Below, piece by piece: positions 15,778-25,508 of a DNA stretch of 64,000 bases. The translations under genes and the position numbers were made by a program. The number at the start of each line of letters is the position of its first letter. The first letter of the stretch is position 1. The notes below the pieces were generated by a model that was given only the letters and a program-made list of their open reading frames with translations, was not told the origin of the DNA and searched no databases. Where the stretch lies: contig RZYP01000002.1 of the NCBI GenBank assembly GCA_009930275.1, positions 1 to 64,000 of the forward strand. Reading direction: 5' to 3'. Source of the stretch: Negativicutes bacterium (GTDB taxonomy: Bacteria; Bacillota_C; Negativicutes; Acidaminococcales; Acidaminococcaceae).

Positions 15778-16316
15778 TTCGTGTAGCGCCTGTTCCAATA
15801 CTCTTCCATTAATGCCTGCTTGTCGTGACACAGGCGTTGGTAGATAGTTTCAATCGCTTTTTGAGTTCTATCCAGCTCGACAATTTTACGATCCATGCTA
15901 ATCTTGATAGCTTTGCTGGCTGTACTATTACCAATAGCATTGCTGCGGCCTTCCTGCTTTTCAGGTGTTTCCATAATAATGGCGTTTTTAAGCCGGTTCA
16001 ATTCCTTCTGGTTATTTTTATACTGACGAATTTCCTGCTCTACATACTTTAACGTGTTTTTGCTCAGTCGATGCTTTTTAATGCAAACTGCCACATACTC
16101 TTCATGGTCAATATCAAGGCTATCGCAAAGCGTCGCACACCAGGCAGAATGAATAAAACGCTTGGCGTCGCATTGTTCGTCATCAACTTTCTTCAACTCA
16201 CAAGTATCTTTAAATGCACACCACGCCGGGCATAAGTTATCACTTGTGTAATCGTCGCAGGCTTTCTTTAAAATACTGGCGATAAGCCTTCTAGCGCCAT
16301 TATTATCAATAATCAT
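15678..16316 (-). CDS. RinA/ArpU-like late transcription activator
   Basis: 212 residues. The C-terminal 60 residues (ALMEEYWNRRYTNSGLADKLG, then DERTIRRWKQYI) form a sigma-region-4-like helix-turn-helix typical of RinA/DUF1492 phage activators. The N-terminus has a Cys-rich patch (LCPAWCAFKDTCELK), possibly metal-binding, and a central coiled region. It sits at the boundary between replication and packaging genes, followed at once by the TGTCCG box. It starts 1 base after the helicase start region, so it closes the early operon. A truncated second copy of its end lies at 8184. Confidence 0.75.
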   Translation of the reverse strand: MIIDNNGARRLIASILKKACDDYTSDNLCPAWCAFKDTCELKKVDDEQCDAKRFIHSAWCATLCDSLDIDHEEYVAVCIKKHRLSKNTLKYVEQEIRQYKNNQKELNRLKNAIIMETPEKQEGRSNAIGNSTASKAIKISMDRKIVELDRTQKAIETIYQRLCHDKQALMEEYWNRRYTNSGLADKLGVDERTIRRWKQYIVYSVAAELNYL

Positions 16317-16317
16317 T

Positions 16318-17667
16318 TTAACCCCTCCCCAGCTTCGCTTTTACTGCCCGAAGCAGCGCCGTCTGCCCTGTATTTTTTTTTGCCAGCGCCGCCATGACGT
16401 TTTCGTCAATTGTATTCTTCGCAATGATATGATGCACCACAACCGTTTCCTTTTGTCCCTGCCGCCAGAGCCTGGCATTGGTCTGCTGATAAAGCTCCAG
16501 ACTCCATGTTAGGCTGAACCACACGAGTGCACAGCCGCCAGCCTGCAGATTTAAACCATGTCCTGCTGATGCCGGATGGATTAGAGCTAATGGGATCTTC
16601 CCATTATTCCAACGGCGAATTGAATCCTCGCTATCCAATTGCTCGCCTGGAAAACGCTCGAGTATACGTTTTAGATCATGCTTGAACCAGTAAGCAATTA
16701 GAACTGGTTTTCCGTTAGCCGCCTCGATAATATCTTCCAGTGCGTCCAGCTTGCGGTTATGGATTTGGACGACATCGCCGCTCTCATCGTAGATTGCACC
16801 ATTAGCCATCTGTAGAAGCTTGCCAGAAAGAGCAGCAGCATTTACTGCATCAATATCCTTGCCATCAAGAGAAACCACCATATCTTTCTTCATGGTTTGG
16901 TAGTGCCTCCACTCATCTTCAGACAACCGCACTGATATTTCGTTCATCACCAGTTCAGGCATCTTCAGATAATCGGTGTTCTTCATGCTGATTGTGATAT
17001 CTGAAATCTTCCGGTAAATGGCTTCTTCCGCGCCTGGCTTTGGTTTATAGGAAAACACCATCTGTTGGTTTCGCTTGTCCGGTACAAAGAATGATGCACG
17101 GAAGTTACCAATAAACCTCCCCAGTCGCTGCCCCAAATCCAACAGACGAAACTCGGACCATAAATCCATTAACCCGTTCGCTGAAGGTGTGCCGGTAAGC
17201 CCAACAATGCGCTTCACTTTGGGCCGGACTTTCACAAGGCTTTTGAATCGCTTGGCCTGATGCGATTTGAACGAGGACAGCTCATCGACCACAATCATGT
17301 CAAAATCAAAGGGCAATCCACTGTCCTGAATTAACCATGGCACGTTTTCCCTGTTTATAAGGTAGACCTGGGCTTTATTTCTGAAGGCTGTTTTCCGCTC
17401 ATACTCTGTTCCCACAGCAATTGAATAGGCAAGTCCTTTCAGGTGATCCCATTTTTCAATTTCTGCTGACCAGGTATCTCTGGCCACTCGGAGTGGTGCA
17501 ATAATAAGCACTTTACGAATCTGGAAGCTATCCAATGTCAGATCAAAAATAGCAGTCAAAGAGATGACTGTTTTTCCAAGACCGCAATCTAGAAAAAGCG
17601 CTGCCGTCGGATGGTCGAGAATATAATCAATCGAGTGTTTTTGATACGCATGCGGTGTGAAATTCAT
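16318..17667 (-). CDS. Phage SNF2/DEAD-type helicase
   Basis: 449 residues with superfamily 2 motifs: Walker A-like LDCGLGKTVISL near 27, motif Ia IIAPLRVA, motif II IVVDELSSF near 130 (DELS in place of DEAH), motif III GLTGTPSANG, and C-terminal LNLQAGGCALVWFSLTW and QTNARLWRQGQ (motifs V and VI). Such compact SNF2 helicases lie between VapE and the HNH region in many Firmicutes prophages and probably remodel DNA in replication or recombination. It overlaps the VRR-NUC gene by 4 bases. Confidence 0.9.
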   Translation of the reverse strand: MNFTPHAYQKHSIDYILDHPTAALFLDCGLGKTVISLTAIFDLTLDSFQIRKVLIIAPLRVARDTWSAEIEKWDHLKGLAYSIAVGTEYERKTAFRNKAQVYLINRENVPWLIQDSGLPFDFDMIVVDELSSFKSHQAKRFKSLVKVRPKVKRIVGLTGTPSANGLMDLWSEFRLLDLGQRLGRFIGNFRASFFVPDKRNQQMVFSYKPKPGAEEAIYRKISDITISMKNTDYLKMPELVMNEISVRLSEDEWRHYQTMKKDMVVSLDGKDIDAVNAAALSGKLLQMANGAIYDESGDVVQIHNRKLDALEDIIEAANGKPVLIAYWFKHDLKRILERFPGEQLDSEDSIRRWNNGKIPLALIHPASAGHGLNLQAGGCALVWFSLTWSLELYQQTNARLWRQGQKETVVVHHIIAKNTIDENVMAALAKKNTGQTALLRAVKAKLGRG

Positions 17668-17957
17668 GTGGTACCACCTCCTCCCATCATCTTTATCAAC
17701 AATGCGGGTATCTGCCTTTCATCATCCAACACAAACACCCTACATCCCAAATGCCTGAGCATTTCATGCCTTTTAACCTGCAATGGTCGCGGCTTCAATC
17801 CAGGCGCTTTCACTTCTATAAAAGCAATCCAACCTTTTGGTAATATCACCAGACGGTCCGGCATTCCATCAAAACCAGACGAAGTAAACTTTACAGCCAA
17901 CCCGCCAGCCCTCTTTACCGCCCGAACCAGCTTTTGTTCGATGATTTTTTCTCGCAT
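17664..17957 (-). CDS. VRR-NUC domain nuclease
   Basis: 97 residues, almost all VRR-NUC: GMPDRLVILPKGWIAFIEVK contains the D...ExK active site of the PD-(D/E)XK superfamily. These small nucleases resolve branched DNA; in phages they sit beside an SNF2 helicase and probably act with it. It overlaps the helicase. The following 213-base gap to 18171 shows no supported gene. Confidence 0.9.
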   Translation of the reverse strand: MREKIIEQKLVRAVKRAGGLAVKFTSSGFDGMPDRLVILPKGWIAFIEVKAPGLKPRPLQVKRHEMLRHLGCRVFVLDDERQIPALLIKMMGGGGTT

Positions 17958-18171
17958 TGGCTCCCCCTTCTTGTGCCGATCGTTGTGCCCAAGTGTTTTA
18001 AACTCTTTACGCGCGTATAGGCGTATTACGTGCCCATCCGTTCTTTCTTTTCTTTAATACCCACATATTCATATAAGAAACAAAGGCACAATCGGAACAG
18101 GCACAGCTACATTCCTTTTAAACTGCTGTTTTCGGCTTATGCCGATGCACCATGCTGAAGTTGTGCTTAAA

Positions 18172-20508
18172 TCACTCTGGCACGTCATAAACTCGGACAA
18201 AAATGCGTTGCGGGCCATACAGTGCCAGATTTTTCTTTCCTGTCTTGTTGCCCGTAAATTTCGTCCAGCCGCCAATTCTATTCAAAATACCCTCAATTTC
18301 GTAGGAATCGGATTTCTTGATAGCTTCGCGGTTTTTGCCAAAACACTCGCACCAAATTTCCATAATGCAAACCTGCTCGCGCGGAACAGTACCGATTCGC
18401 ACTTCACCGCCAAACTCGCTACCACCAAGGAAGCTCCGTCTAGCATATAAATCCAGCTTTTCCCACTCCTCCGGAAGCAGCGCATCGAGGTACTCCGTCA
18501 CCAGACCTTCGCGATCGTCGCCTTCTATAGCGTCGCGCTGCTGGGTGATTGCTTCATCTGCCAGACTGCCTTTAAGGAAGAGGTCTTCACCGGAACGATA
18601 CTTCTCGATAGCCTCCGCCCAAATTTGGTCCACCTCTTGAAGTTCCCAGGCCCGGTATTTTCCTGACCCTGTTACGCGTACTGGCCAAAAACGTCGATTG
18701 CCAGTAATGTCACGCAAGAATCCGCCATCACTATTGGTAGTTCCAACGATGATGCAGGACCTGGGATGACTTTCCACCGTGACCCCGTAAGACTGGCGGT
18801 ATTTATCATCTACGCGAGTGATGAACGATTTCACGGTTTCTACGTCCAGTTTTTTGATGCCGGCCAATTCGCCAAGTTCCAATATCCAGTAACCCTGAAG
18901 TTTCTCAGGTGCGGTCTTATCTTTCATATCAGAAATAGCGAGTGAATCCGAATACCATTTTCCACCTAGGCGGGAGAAAAACGTTGACTTGCCGATCCCT
19001 TGAGCCCCATTTAACACTAGAATAGAATCAAACTTTATTCCTGGCCTGTATATACGAGCAACTGCCGCCACAAGTGTTTTGCGCGTCACTGCTCGAACAT
19101 ACGGCGTATCATCTGCGCCAAGATAGTCGATAAGCAAGGTGTCGATACGCTCATTGCCGTCCCACTGGAGGGAACCAAGGTATTCTTTGATCGGATGATA
19201 CAGCCGCTCTGCCGACACCACTCCTAGCAGGGCATCCTTGAACTTGGCCGGTGACCATATTCCGTAGTTACGTTCAAAATACAGCTTGGCACAAGCTATG
19301 TCCGTATCGCTCCAGCCAGGTTTCACCTGCGGCCACGGCAACTCGCCAACCACATCAATCATGCTCTTGAACTGATTGAATACGATGGGCTTGAGTGCTG
19401 GATCACAGCGCAAGATGATTGATATGTTTGTCAGGGTATCTTTGACATCACCAGACTTTTCGAGTTCCAGCTGATTCTGCCAGTTAGCTTCATCCAAAAA
19501 TTCTGTCTCTGCTTGATGCAGGCGTTCTTCGGCGAGCTGTGCTTTGACCCGCTCGTCCTGGACGGCGAAATCTGCCATTGCCGTAAATGATGCCTTTTCC
19601 TCAAGATCACCGAATTTATGAAGTCGCACCAAGTCAAAGGCGTTTAATAACTTTCCACAAACGGGGTCTGTCGCATGATGGCTGTAAGCGAATTTATCGT
19701 CATAGACAACCACGCCAGCGCTACTGTCAGCTGGCTTGTAGTCAAAGCGACCAGGTATAACGGATGGTTCGTAAATATCCGAAAGAAATGTATCAATAGC
19801 GTCCGCAATCGAATACGACCGACAAAACGCCCCTGGAACTCCACCTTTTGATAGCGGATCAGCTTGTTTTGCAATCTGCTTATGCATTACTTCCGACTGT
19901 CGTTTAGACGTCGGCCACATCGCGCAATCGCGCCAATCCGCGTAGCGGGCGAGATACTGGTTCGGGTCAAGAAACTCCCCGTCTTTTTCCCGAAATACAA
20001 ATTCCCCGTCAGCCGGAGTGGATGGCCAATACATCAGTCTCGATGGTTCATAGGTAGTGTCGTCGAAAGCGTCTATGCCGACGTCGCTGGCTACCATACG
20101 GCCAAGCGCTGGGTACTCATCCTCGCTGACCTCGCGGGCTAGTGGAATGATCAGTCTTAGGCGAGGCGCTTCTGGCGTATGCTTATGCGTACTGTAGATG
20201 CAGCAGGCCCAATCATAAAGAACTTCTATCTGTTCCCACACACCTGGTGTTGCATAGTCCATATCTAATGTCAGCAGTGAGCGGCAAAGTACATAACCAT
20301 TCCGGCGCTTACCCTCTCGCAGCGCACCGCCGACAAAACCACCGATATCTTTAATTGCATCCTGCTGTGGCTTACTCAATTTTCTAAACTCTGATACTGT
20401 TTCAGTAGTTCTCCTGGTGGTACGGGCCACAGCCTTAAAATCTTCCCATGAAAAGTCTTTGTTCTTCCACTTCTTGTCCATCCGGCTATTGCCGATAGCA
20501 ATCTTCAT
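18172..20508 (-). CDS. VapE/D5-type primase-helicase
   Basis: 778 residues. The N-terminal part has a primase-like fold (LLTLDMDYATPG, CIYSTHKHTPEAPRLRLIIP). The C-terminal virulence-associated E helicase has Walker A LNGAQGIGKSTFF near 500, then LELGELAG and SCIIVGTTNSDGGFL (sensor-like). VapE proteins are the replicative helicase/primase of many Firmicutes phages and satellites. It overlaps the DUF4406 gene by 4 bases. The length matches fused primase-helicases. Confidence 0.9.
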   Translation of the reverse strand: MKIAIGNSRMDKKWKNKDFSWEDFKAVARTTRRTTETVSEFRKLSKPQQDAIKDIGGFVGGALREGKRRNGYVLCRSLLTLDMDYATPGVWEQIEVLYDWACCIYSTHKHTPEAPRLRLIIPLAREVSEDEYPALGRMVASDVGIDAFDDTTYEPSRLMYWPSTPADGEFVFREKDGEFLDPNQYLARYADWRDCAMWPTSKRQSEVMHKQIAKQADPLSKGGVPGAFCRSYSIADAIDTFLSDIYEPSVIPGRFDYKPADSSAGVVVYDDKFAYSHHATDPVCGKLLNAFDLVRLHKFGDLEEKASFTAMADFAVQDERVKAQLAEERLHQAETEFLDEANWQNQLELEKSGDVKDTLTNISIILRCDPALKPIVFNQFKSMIDVVGELPWPQVKPGWSDTDIACAKLYFERNYGIWSPAKFKDALLGVVSAERLYHPIKEYLGSLQWDGNERIDTLLIDYLGADDTPYVRAVTRKTLVAAVARIYRPGIKFDSILVLNGAQGIGKSTFFSRLGGKWYSDSLAISDMKDKTAPEKLQGYWILELGELAGIKKLDVETVKSFITRVDDKYRQSYGVTVESHPRSCIIVGTTNSDGGFLRDITGNRRFWPVRVTGSGKYRAWELQEVDQIWAEAIEKYRSGEDLFLKGSLADEAITQQRDAIEGDDREGLVTEYLDALLPEEWEKLDLYARRSFLGGSEFGGEVRIGTVPREQVCIMEIWCECFGKNREAIKKSDSYEIEGILNRIGGWTKFTGNKTGKKNLALYGPQRIFVRVYDVPE

Positions 20509-20930
20509 CCACCCGTTTCCTCCTCACCTTTATCATTGAAATGTCGTATGAGAATATTCCGTCGCTCTGCTGCTTCAATTTCTCTCACCATGCCTTCCGA
20601 GTCACTGTGGCCAAAAATCCACATTTCATCGCACTTACTGAGTAAAACCAAGGCAAAGAATAGTCCAAGCTTGCGCTGTTCTTGGTCATCATCGTCTAGA
20701 AACTGAGGATAATGAAGATGTGGTGCAAGCGGTATGCAGCCTTTATAAACCGCAAGCCTGCAATAGCCTCGGGCTCGGCTTACGTTGTACTCAATCTCTC
20801 CCGTATACGGCGAACAAATATAAACAAGCGGACGATATTGTTTTGCCTTGGCCCTCTCTTCCCGTACCACATTCTCCAAGGCTTCAGCAGCAGTGGGATC
20901 TAAATAATGTTCGCAGTTACGCTTGTCCAT
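20505..20930 (-). CDS. DUF4406-type protein (nucleoside deoxyribosyltransferase-like fold)
   Basis: 141 residues. VYICSPYTGEIEYNVSRARG and LHYPQFLDDDDQE, followed by CDEMWIFGHSDSEGMVREIE, match DUF4406/DUF7768-type phage proteins related to nucleoside 2-deoxyribosyltransferases. A role in nucleotide metabolism during phage replication is inferred. It overlaps the antirepressor gene by 14 bases. Confidence 0.8.
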   Translation of the reverse strand: MDKRNCEHYLDPTAAEALENVVREERAKAKQYRPLVYICSPYTGEIEYNVSRARGYCRLAVYKGCIPLAPHLHYPQFLDDDDQEQRKLGLFFALVLLSKCDEMWIFGHSDSEGMVREIEAAERRNILIRHFNDKGEEETGG

Positions 20931-21699
20931 AGCTACTGTCTCCTCTACCCAAGAAATAATTAACGAAATATTGCTGTCCGCGGCCAGTTACCTTGGTCGT
21001 CTTGCTTATAGTGACATGTCCATCCGAGTGAGTGATTGCAGTTTCTTTAACCTTAAACAGTCCGATCTCCATGGCTCGCTGTGTCGGTGCGTTGTAATCC
21101 GTTCCTTGCCGCTTAATCAGGAAACCGTCCTGACGGAGCCGTTCAAACAAACGATTCTGGCCGATATCAATGCCGTTGCCTTTAAGAATCTTAGCTAGTT
21201 CACCAATCAAGATGGTTCCTTCAGATACCGCCACCGCATCAGCAAAAACCACCTTAGGTTTATCTTTAACTGTCTGCAATTGCAGTTGAGCTTTCTCATG
21301 CCGCTCTTGTTTAAGCGCAGTTAGTAGTTGAATCCAAGAGTCAGGGTCATTCATGAGTTCTTCGAGCTTGTCAGTTGTCAGATACGCGCCGTGCCGCTTG
21401 ATTTGCGGCAAAACCTCATGAGTAACCCAGCGTTTGAATTGTTTAGCTTCTGGCTTACGAGAAAGAAGTATCACATTGTATAGTCCGCTTTCGCTAATAA
21501 CTGTCACTGCTTGCTTTCCGCCAGGGGTGTCAATAATACTTACACCCTTTTCGTCGTCATCCAGCCGGTCTGCGACCATTCTGGAATTTCCGATTTCTAG
21601 TACCGTGCAAATATCTTTGAGCACCCACCATGGATCACCATCTTTCTGGATAGTCCTGACGTCGTTACCCTCGTAAGAAAAAATCTGAAGTTCGTTCAT
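20917..21699 (-). CDS. Phage antirepressor (BRO-N and KilA-C)
   Basis: 260 residues from an ATG at 21699 with GAAAGGA upstream. Residues 1-105 are a BRO-N domain (DGDPWWVLKDICTVLEIGN, ESGLYNVILLSRKPEAKQFK, WVTHEVLPQIKRHGAY). The C-terminal third is KilA-C-like (IGELAKILKGNGIDIGQNRL, FLIKR, FVNYFLGR). Antirepressors counter the lysogeny repressor, yet no repressor gene is visible here. A conserved CCGTCCGAATT box lies just upstream. Confidence 0.9.
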   Translation of the reverse strand: MNELQIFSYEGNDVRTIQKDGDPWWVLKDICTVLEIGNSRMVADRLDDDEKGVSIIDTPGGKQAVTVISESGLYNVILLSRKPEAKQFKRWVTHEVLPQIKRHGAYLTTDKLEELMNDPDSWIQLLTALKQERHEKAQLQLQTVKDKPKVVFADAVAVSEGTILIGELAKILKGNGIDIGQNRLFERLRQDGFLIKRQGTDYNAPTQRAMEIGLFKVKETAITHSDGHVTISKTTKVTGRGQQYFVNYFLGRGDSSYGQA

Positions 21700-21740
21700 T
21701 TTGATAGTCCTTTCCGAAGGCTCAGTTTTTATGGCCTTCA

Positions 21741-21773
21741 CTGTAAACCAGGAAAACGAACGAATTCGGACGG
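21741..21773 (-). promoter_or_regulatory. Conserved CCGTCCGAATT box, copy B
   Basis: 33 bases align without gaps to 26060-26092 with 26 matches. On the minus strand it begins CCGTCCGAATTCG and ends CCTGGTTTACAG, the last part lying where a -10 element would be. It lies between the DNA polymerase stop and the antirepressor start, 42 bases upstream of the ATG. Confidence 0.55.
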
Positions 21774-21788
21774 TTTGCCAAAAACTTA

Positions 21789-23723
21789 TTAATCTTTTTT
21801 ATAAAATGGGCACGCATACCCATCGGCACGAAGTAAAAGTCCTTTTGCCCAAGGCGGAGTTTCAGCCATGATGCGGCAAACTTCTTCTAAAGAAACGCTG
21901 CTTGCTACTTCAAGCACTACTTCATCATGCACACTCATCACAATGGGAAACCCAACGTCTTCAAGTCGCCGCATAGCATGACACAACAGATCACGACTAA
22001 TAGCCTGCACGATATTTTCTACAAGCTTTGGGCCGTAGGTTTCAATGCGCTCCCACTTTTTTGTGCTTCCAATCCCTTCGTAGGTTACACACTCATTGCC
22101 GAAACGGTTCTCTCCAATTCGCGGTTTTACATAGGATAGTTGTCGACCTGACGGCAAGATAATAAACAGCATGCCGCTTTTGCACTCAAAGTGAATACCG
22201 TGGGTATCAACTGCTGTCCTTTCTCTGACTGCAGTCATAGCCGCTTTGTCCACATCCCACCATAGCTGAACGATGTTGTGATTTGCAGAGCGCCAAGCCT
22301 TCACCAGTGGCTGGAGTTCATCTTCGTTGACACCCATCTCTAGTGCACCCATCGCCTTCAGCGCCCCAACTGAGCCACCGTAGCCAAGAGCAAGTTCTGC
22401 GATTTTCCCCTTCTGCCTAAGTGGACTGCCCTTGGTGATTTCATCAATAGGAACATGAAACATCTGACTTGCTGAAGCTTCATAGATCTTGCCGTGACTC
22501 GCAAACACTTCATTACGCCACGTTTCTCCCGCCAGCCAAGCAATAACCCTTGCTTCAATAGCACTGAAATCAGCAACGAGAAATTGAAGGCCGGATTGCG
22601 GAACAAACGCCGTTCGAATCAGTTCAGATAAAACTTCTGGCACCGAACTATAAAGCATATCCAAAGCAGCGAAGTTGCCAAACTTAACAAGGCTGCGTGC
22701 CTCCGCCAGATCCGGCAAATGATTCTGTGGGAGGTTTTGCACTTGAATCAGACGGCCAGCCCAGCGACCGGTTCGATTTGCGCCATAAAACTGGAGTAAC
22801 CCTCTGGCTCTGCCGTCCTTACAGACAGCGTTGGTCATCGCGGTATATTTCTTCACGCTGGATTTGGCGAGAGCTTGCCGCAGGGCGAGCACATCCCCTA
22901 TCGACTCGGGGGCAGTTTTGAGAAGTTCTTTGACCGCCGCCTTGCCCAACGTTTCTGTTTCGAGTCCGTTCTCTGCCAACCAATCCTTTATCTGGGCAAC
23001 AGAATTTGGATTCTCTATTTGCGTAAGTAATCTCATTGTTGTCGATAGCTCTGCTCGCGCCTGTTCATCACAGCTTATTGCCTCGTAAACCAATTTCATG
23101 TCGAGACAAATCCCTCGATCGTTGATCTTTTGGTCGAGTGCATAATTTAGCCACTCTTCCATCGGTACTGGGAATTTCTGGAGGCGTTCTTGGATAGCCA
23201 CTTCTGTTTCTACATCTCGTACATTGTAGGCCTTGAACTGTGCCCATTTTCCAGGTGCATCAATAGGCAAATTGCGCTTGCGACCGCCGTTTGTTTTTGA
23301 GGCCTTGCAAGGCATAGAAAAATAGCGAATGAGGTCTTTACCTTCTTTCAACTTTTGTTTCTCTAATCCAAGCACTACGCCCACACCCACTAATGAAAGT
23401 GGTAATCCCATATATGCTGCCCACACCATTGTGCAGCGCCAGGATTCTGGTTTGAGACACTGTCCAAGATATCTTGACAAGCAAACCCTTTCGAACTGTG
23501 CGTTAAACGCCCATTTCATGACCAGCGGATCAGTTATGGCTTCTTTTATTTCTTCCGGCAATCGTTCACAACTGGCAATATCTACTGTCTTGACCGGACT
23601 GCCGTCGACTGAATAGCTTAGTAACATAATTTCAAAATCTGGTGACTCAGAATACTTGTACACTCCACATTTGCTTAGGTCAGCACCGCTATACGTTTCC
23701 ACGTCGATACTAAGATTTTTCAT
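21789..23723 (-). CDS. Phage family A DNA polymerase
   Basis: 644 residues from an ATG at 23723 with GGAGG 4 bases upstream. N-terminal DnaQ-like 3'-5' exonuclease (SIDVETYSG with the metal-binding Asp/Glu). Polymerase motif A is VADFSAIEARVIAWLAGE, the finger helix is RQKGKIAELALGYGG, and motif C is VMSVHDEVVLEV. All catalytic residues are present. It is the replicative polymerase of the phage. Its upstream partners are the conserved DUF2815-DUF2800 pair. Confidence 0.95.
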   Translation of the reverse strand: MKNLSIDVETYSGADLSKCGVYKYSESPDFEIMLLSYSVDGSPVKTVDIASCERLPEEIKEAITDPLVMKWAFNAQFERVCLSRYLGQCLKPESWRCTMVWAAYMGLPLSLVGVGVVLGLEKQKLKEGKDLIRYFSMPCKASKTNGGRKRNLPIDAPGKWAQFKAYNVRDVETEVAIQERLQKFPVPMEEWLNYALDQKINDRGICLDMKLVYEAISCDEQARAELSTTMRLLTQIENPNSVAQIKDWLAENGLETETLGKAAVKELLKTAPESIGDVLALRQALAKSSVKKYTAMTNAVCKDGRARGLLQFYGANRTGRWAGRLIQVQNLPQNHLPDLAEARSLVKFGNFAALDMLYSSVPEVLSELIRTAFVPQSGLQFLVADFSAIEARVIAWLAGETWRNEVFASHGKIYEASASQMFHVPIDEITKGSPLRQKGKIAELALGYGGSVGALKAMGALEMGVNEDELQPLVKAWRSANHNIVQLWWDVDKAAMTAVRERTAVDTHGIHFECKSGMLFIILPSGRQLSYVKPRIGENRFGNECVTYEGIGSTKKWERIETYGPKLVENIVQAISRDLLCHAMRRLEDVGFPIVMSVHDEVVLEVASSVSLEEVCRIMAETPPWAKGLLLRADGYACPFYKKD

Positions 23724-23786
23724 ACGTCCTCCATAAGGGAAAAAGGCGGCAAAATTTCTGCCGCCCTGTTCCAACTTTTTGTATTC

Positions 23787-24368
23787 TTATTCCAGAAAAT
23801 CGTCGCCGTCATAGTCAGAAGCGAAATCATCTGCGGCACTTGTTTTCCCGCCAAGCGGCTCACCATCACGTACTTTCTGTATATTGCCGAGACCGCAGGC
23901 GATACCACGATTGCCATTAGAATTAAATGCGTAAAAATTGATGCTAGCCCTTGCATAGACACCTGAGTAGACTTCCGAGCGGTTCAAGATTGGTTCGCGC
24001 GCCTTGTCTACGATTTCCGGCGCGCTGCTGCTATTGGCATTAACGAAATAACAGTTAGCATAGGCTTCATCATCTGGTCGATCGATATCTCCATCACGCA
24101 ATGGAAGTTTGAGTACCGATTTGTTCGGAATCTTGCCACCGAATTTTCCTCGACCTTCCTCGATTGCCGAATCGATAGCTTTTTGAATGGCAGTAAGTGT
24201 CTTGTTATCTGATTTGGGAATGATTAGGCTCACGCTATATTTTTCCGCACCGCCATTGATCGATTTTGGTTCCCAGACGTTTGCGTAGGACAGACGGGCT
24301 ACACCGGTGACGACCTTGGTTGAATTGATTCTACTCCCTGTATTTTCTTTGTTGGCTGTGTTTGTCAT
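23787..24368 (-). CDS. DUF2815 protein (probable ssDNA-binding/recombination protein)
   Basis: 193 residues. TGVARLSYANVWEPKSINGG, YSVSLIIPKSDNKT and the C-terminal acidic tail SDYDGDDFLE match DUF2815, which is invariably coupled with DUF2800 and phage polA. The acidic tail is typical of single-stranded DNA-binding proteins. Four bases separate it from the DUF2800 gene. Confidence 0.85.
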   Translation of the reverse strand: MTNTANKENTGSRINSTKVVTGVARLSYANVWEPKSINGGAEKYSVSLIIPKSDNKTLTAIQKAIDSAIEEGRGKFGGKIPNKSVLKLPLRDGDIDRPDDEAYANCYFVNANSSSAPEIVDKAREPILNRSEVYSGVYARASINFYAFNSNGNRGIACGLGNIQKVRDGEPLGGKTSAADDFASDYDGDDFLE

Positions 24369-24371
24369 AGT

Positions 24372-25508
24372 TTATTCCTCCATAAAATCTATTTTTGCAC
24401 TTGATACATTGATTGCCGGTCGCTTGTCTGAGATCGGCACCAGCGATGGTTTCCCTTGCGGCTTTTCAACAAGGTCCCCGAGAATTTCATTAAACTTTGC
24501 TTTACCCATAAGCCGTTCCATCTCGGTAATGGAAATCAGGCTTTGACTATAGATATCGTGATAGCCAGCCGCTTTTGCCGTCTCTGCGACAGCATCTTCG
24601 TCAGCATACTTGCGATTGGAACGTCCTGCCACCAGTTTGAAACCATTCCAATGCTTTCCATGATTGATAGCGGCTTCCAGTGCATAGGCCCTGATATCAC
24701 TTGCCCACGCAGTAAGCTCGTCCAGCTTGGCCAGAATACCTTCTATTTCTGCATCAGTAAGAAGTGGTGGCAAAGCAAATTCGAGCTGGGTTAGCTTGAG
24801 TTTTTCCTCAGCACGAGCGCGGCACTTCACCGCCGCCCGGCAAAACCGACACCAATCACCGCAGCAGTATTCCCCACTCCCTTCAAAAGCAAGCTGCGCT
24901 AACGGCCGCAGCACTTCATCTGCCCACTGAGATAGACTTTCCTTACAAACCGTATACGTACTAACGTTTTCACGACGCGGTTGGTAAATTGTCATGGAAA
25001 CCGTGGTAATGTCATAAATGCCATCAAACAGTTCCAGTGCGCCGAGTGCGTATAGTTTCATCTGTGGATTGTCTTCAGCTACCACTAATAGACCCTGTCC
25101 ATATTTGAAATCGATGATGTGGAGTATTCCGTCCGCGATCACTAGGCAGTCGCCGGTACCAAAGCCGTCCGGCACATATTTGGAAAACTCCAGACGCTGT
25201 TCAATCAACACTTTGGGGTCAATGCAGGTTTGTTTTGCCTGTTCAATCACTTCCTGTACGAATTCCACGTATCCATCTGTGTGAATATCCATCTCGTCAG
25301 AATCATATTTGGATACAGGCTTTTTTGAACGCAACTTCAGAGCTCGCCGCAGCTTATGTTCCGAAAGCGCGTGGGCGGCTGTACCTTCGGCTGCGGCTTC
25401 TCCGCTATCATCATCAAACTCCCGCTCCAACCGCGCGGATGGAGTGCAGTTCAGCCAGCGATGCGCACCGGAAGCAGAAAGCAGTGCATGTCCTTTTTCT
25501 TCGTTCAT
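24372..25508 (-). CDS. DUF2800 protein (Cas4/RecB-like nuclease)
   Basis: 378 residues. The nuclease core has GTGDCLVIADGILHIIDFKYG, giving the D...DxK-like active site of the PD-(D/E)XK fold. A Cys cluster CCGDWCRFCRAAVKC near 222 should bind an iron-sulfur cluster as in Cas4/AddB nucleases. The protein is probably a recombination exonuclease paired with DUF2815. It overlaps the upstream gene by 4 bases. Confidence 0.85.
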   Translation of the reverse strand: MNEEKGHALLSASGAHRWLNCTPSARLEREFDDDSGEAAAEGTAAHALSEHKLRRALKLRSKKPVSKYDSDEMDIHTDGYVEFVQEVIEQAKQTCIDPKVLIEQRLEFSKYVPDGFGTGDCLVIADGILHIIDFKYGQGLLVVAEDNPQMKLYALGALELFDGIYDITTVSMTIYQPRRENVSTYTVCKESLSQWADEVLRPLAQLAFEGSGEYCCGDWCRFCRAAVKCRARAEEKLKLTQLEFALPPLLTDAEIEGILAKLDELTAWASDIRAYALEAAINHGKHWNGFKLVAGRSNRKYADEDAVAETAKAAGYHDIYSQSLISITEMERLMGKAKFNEILGDLVEKPQGKPSLVPISDKRPAINVSSAKIDFMEE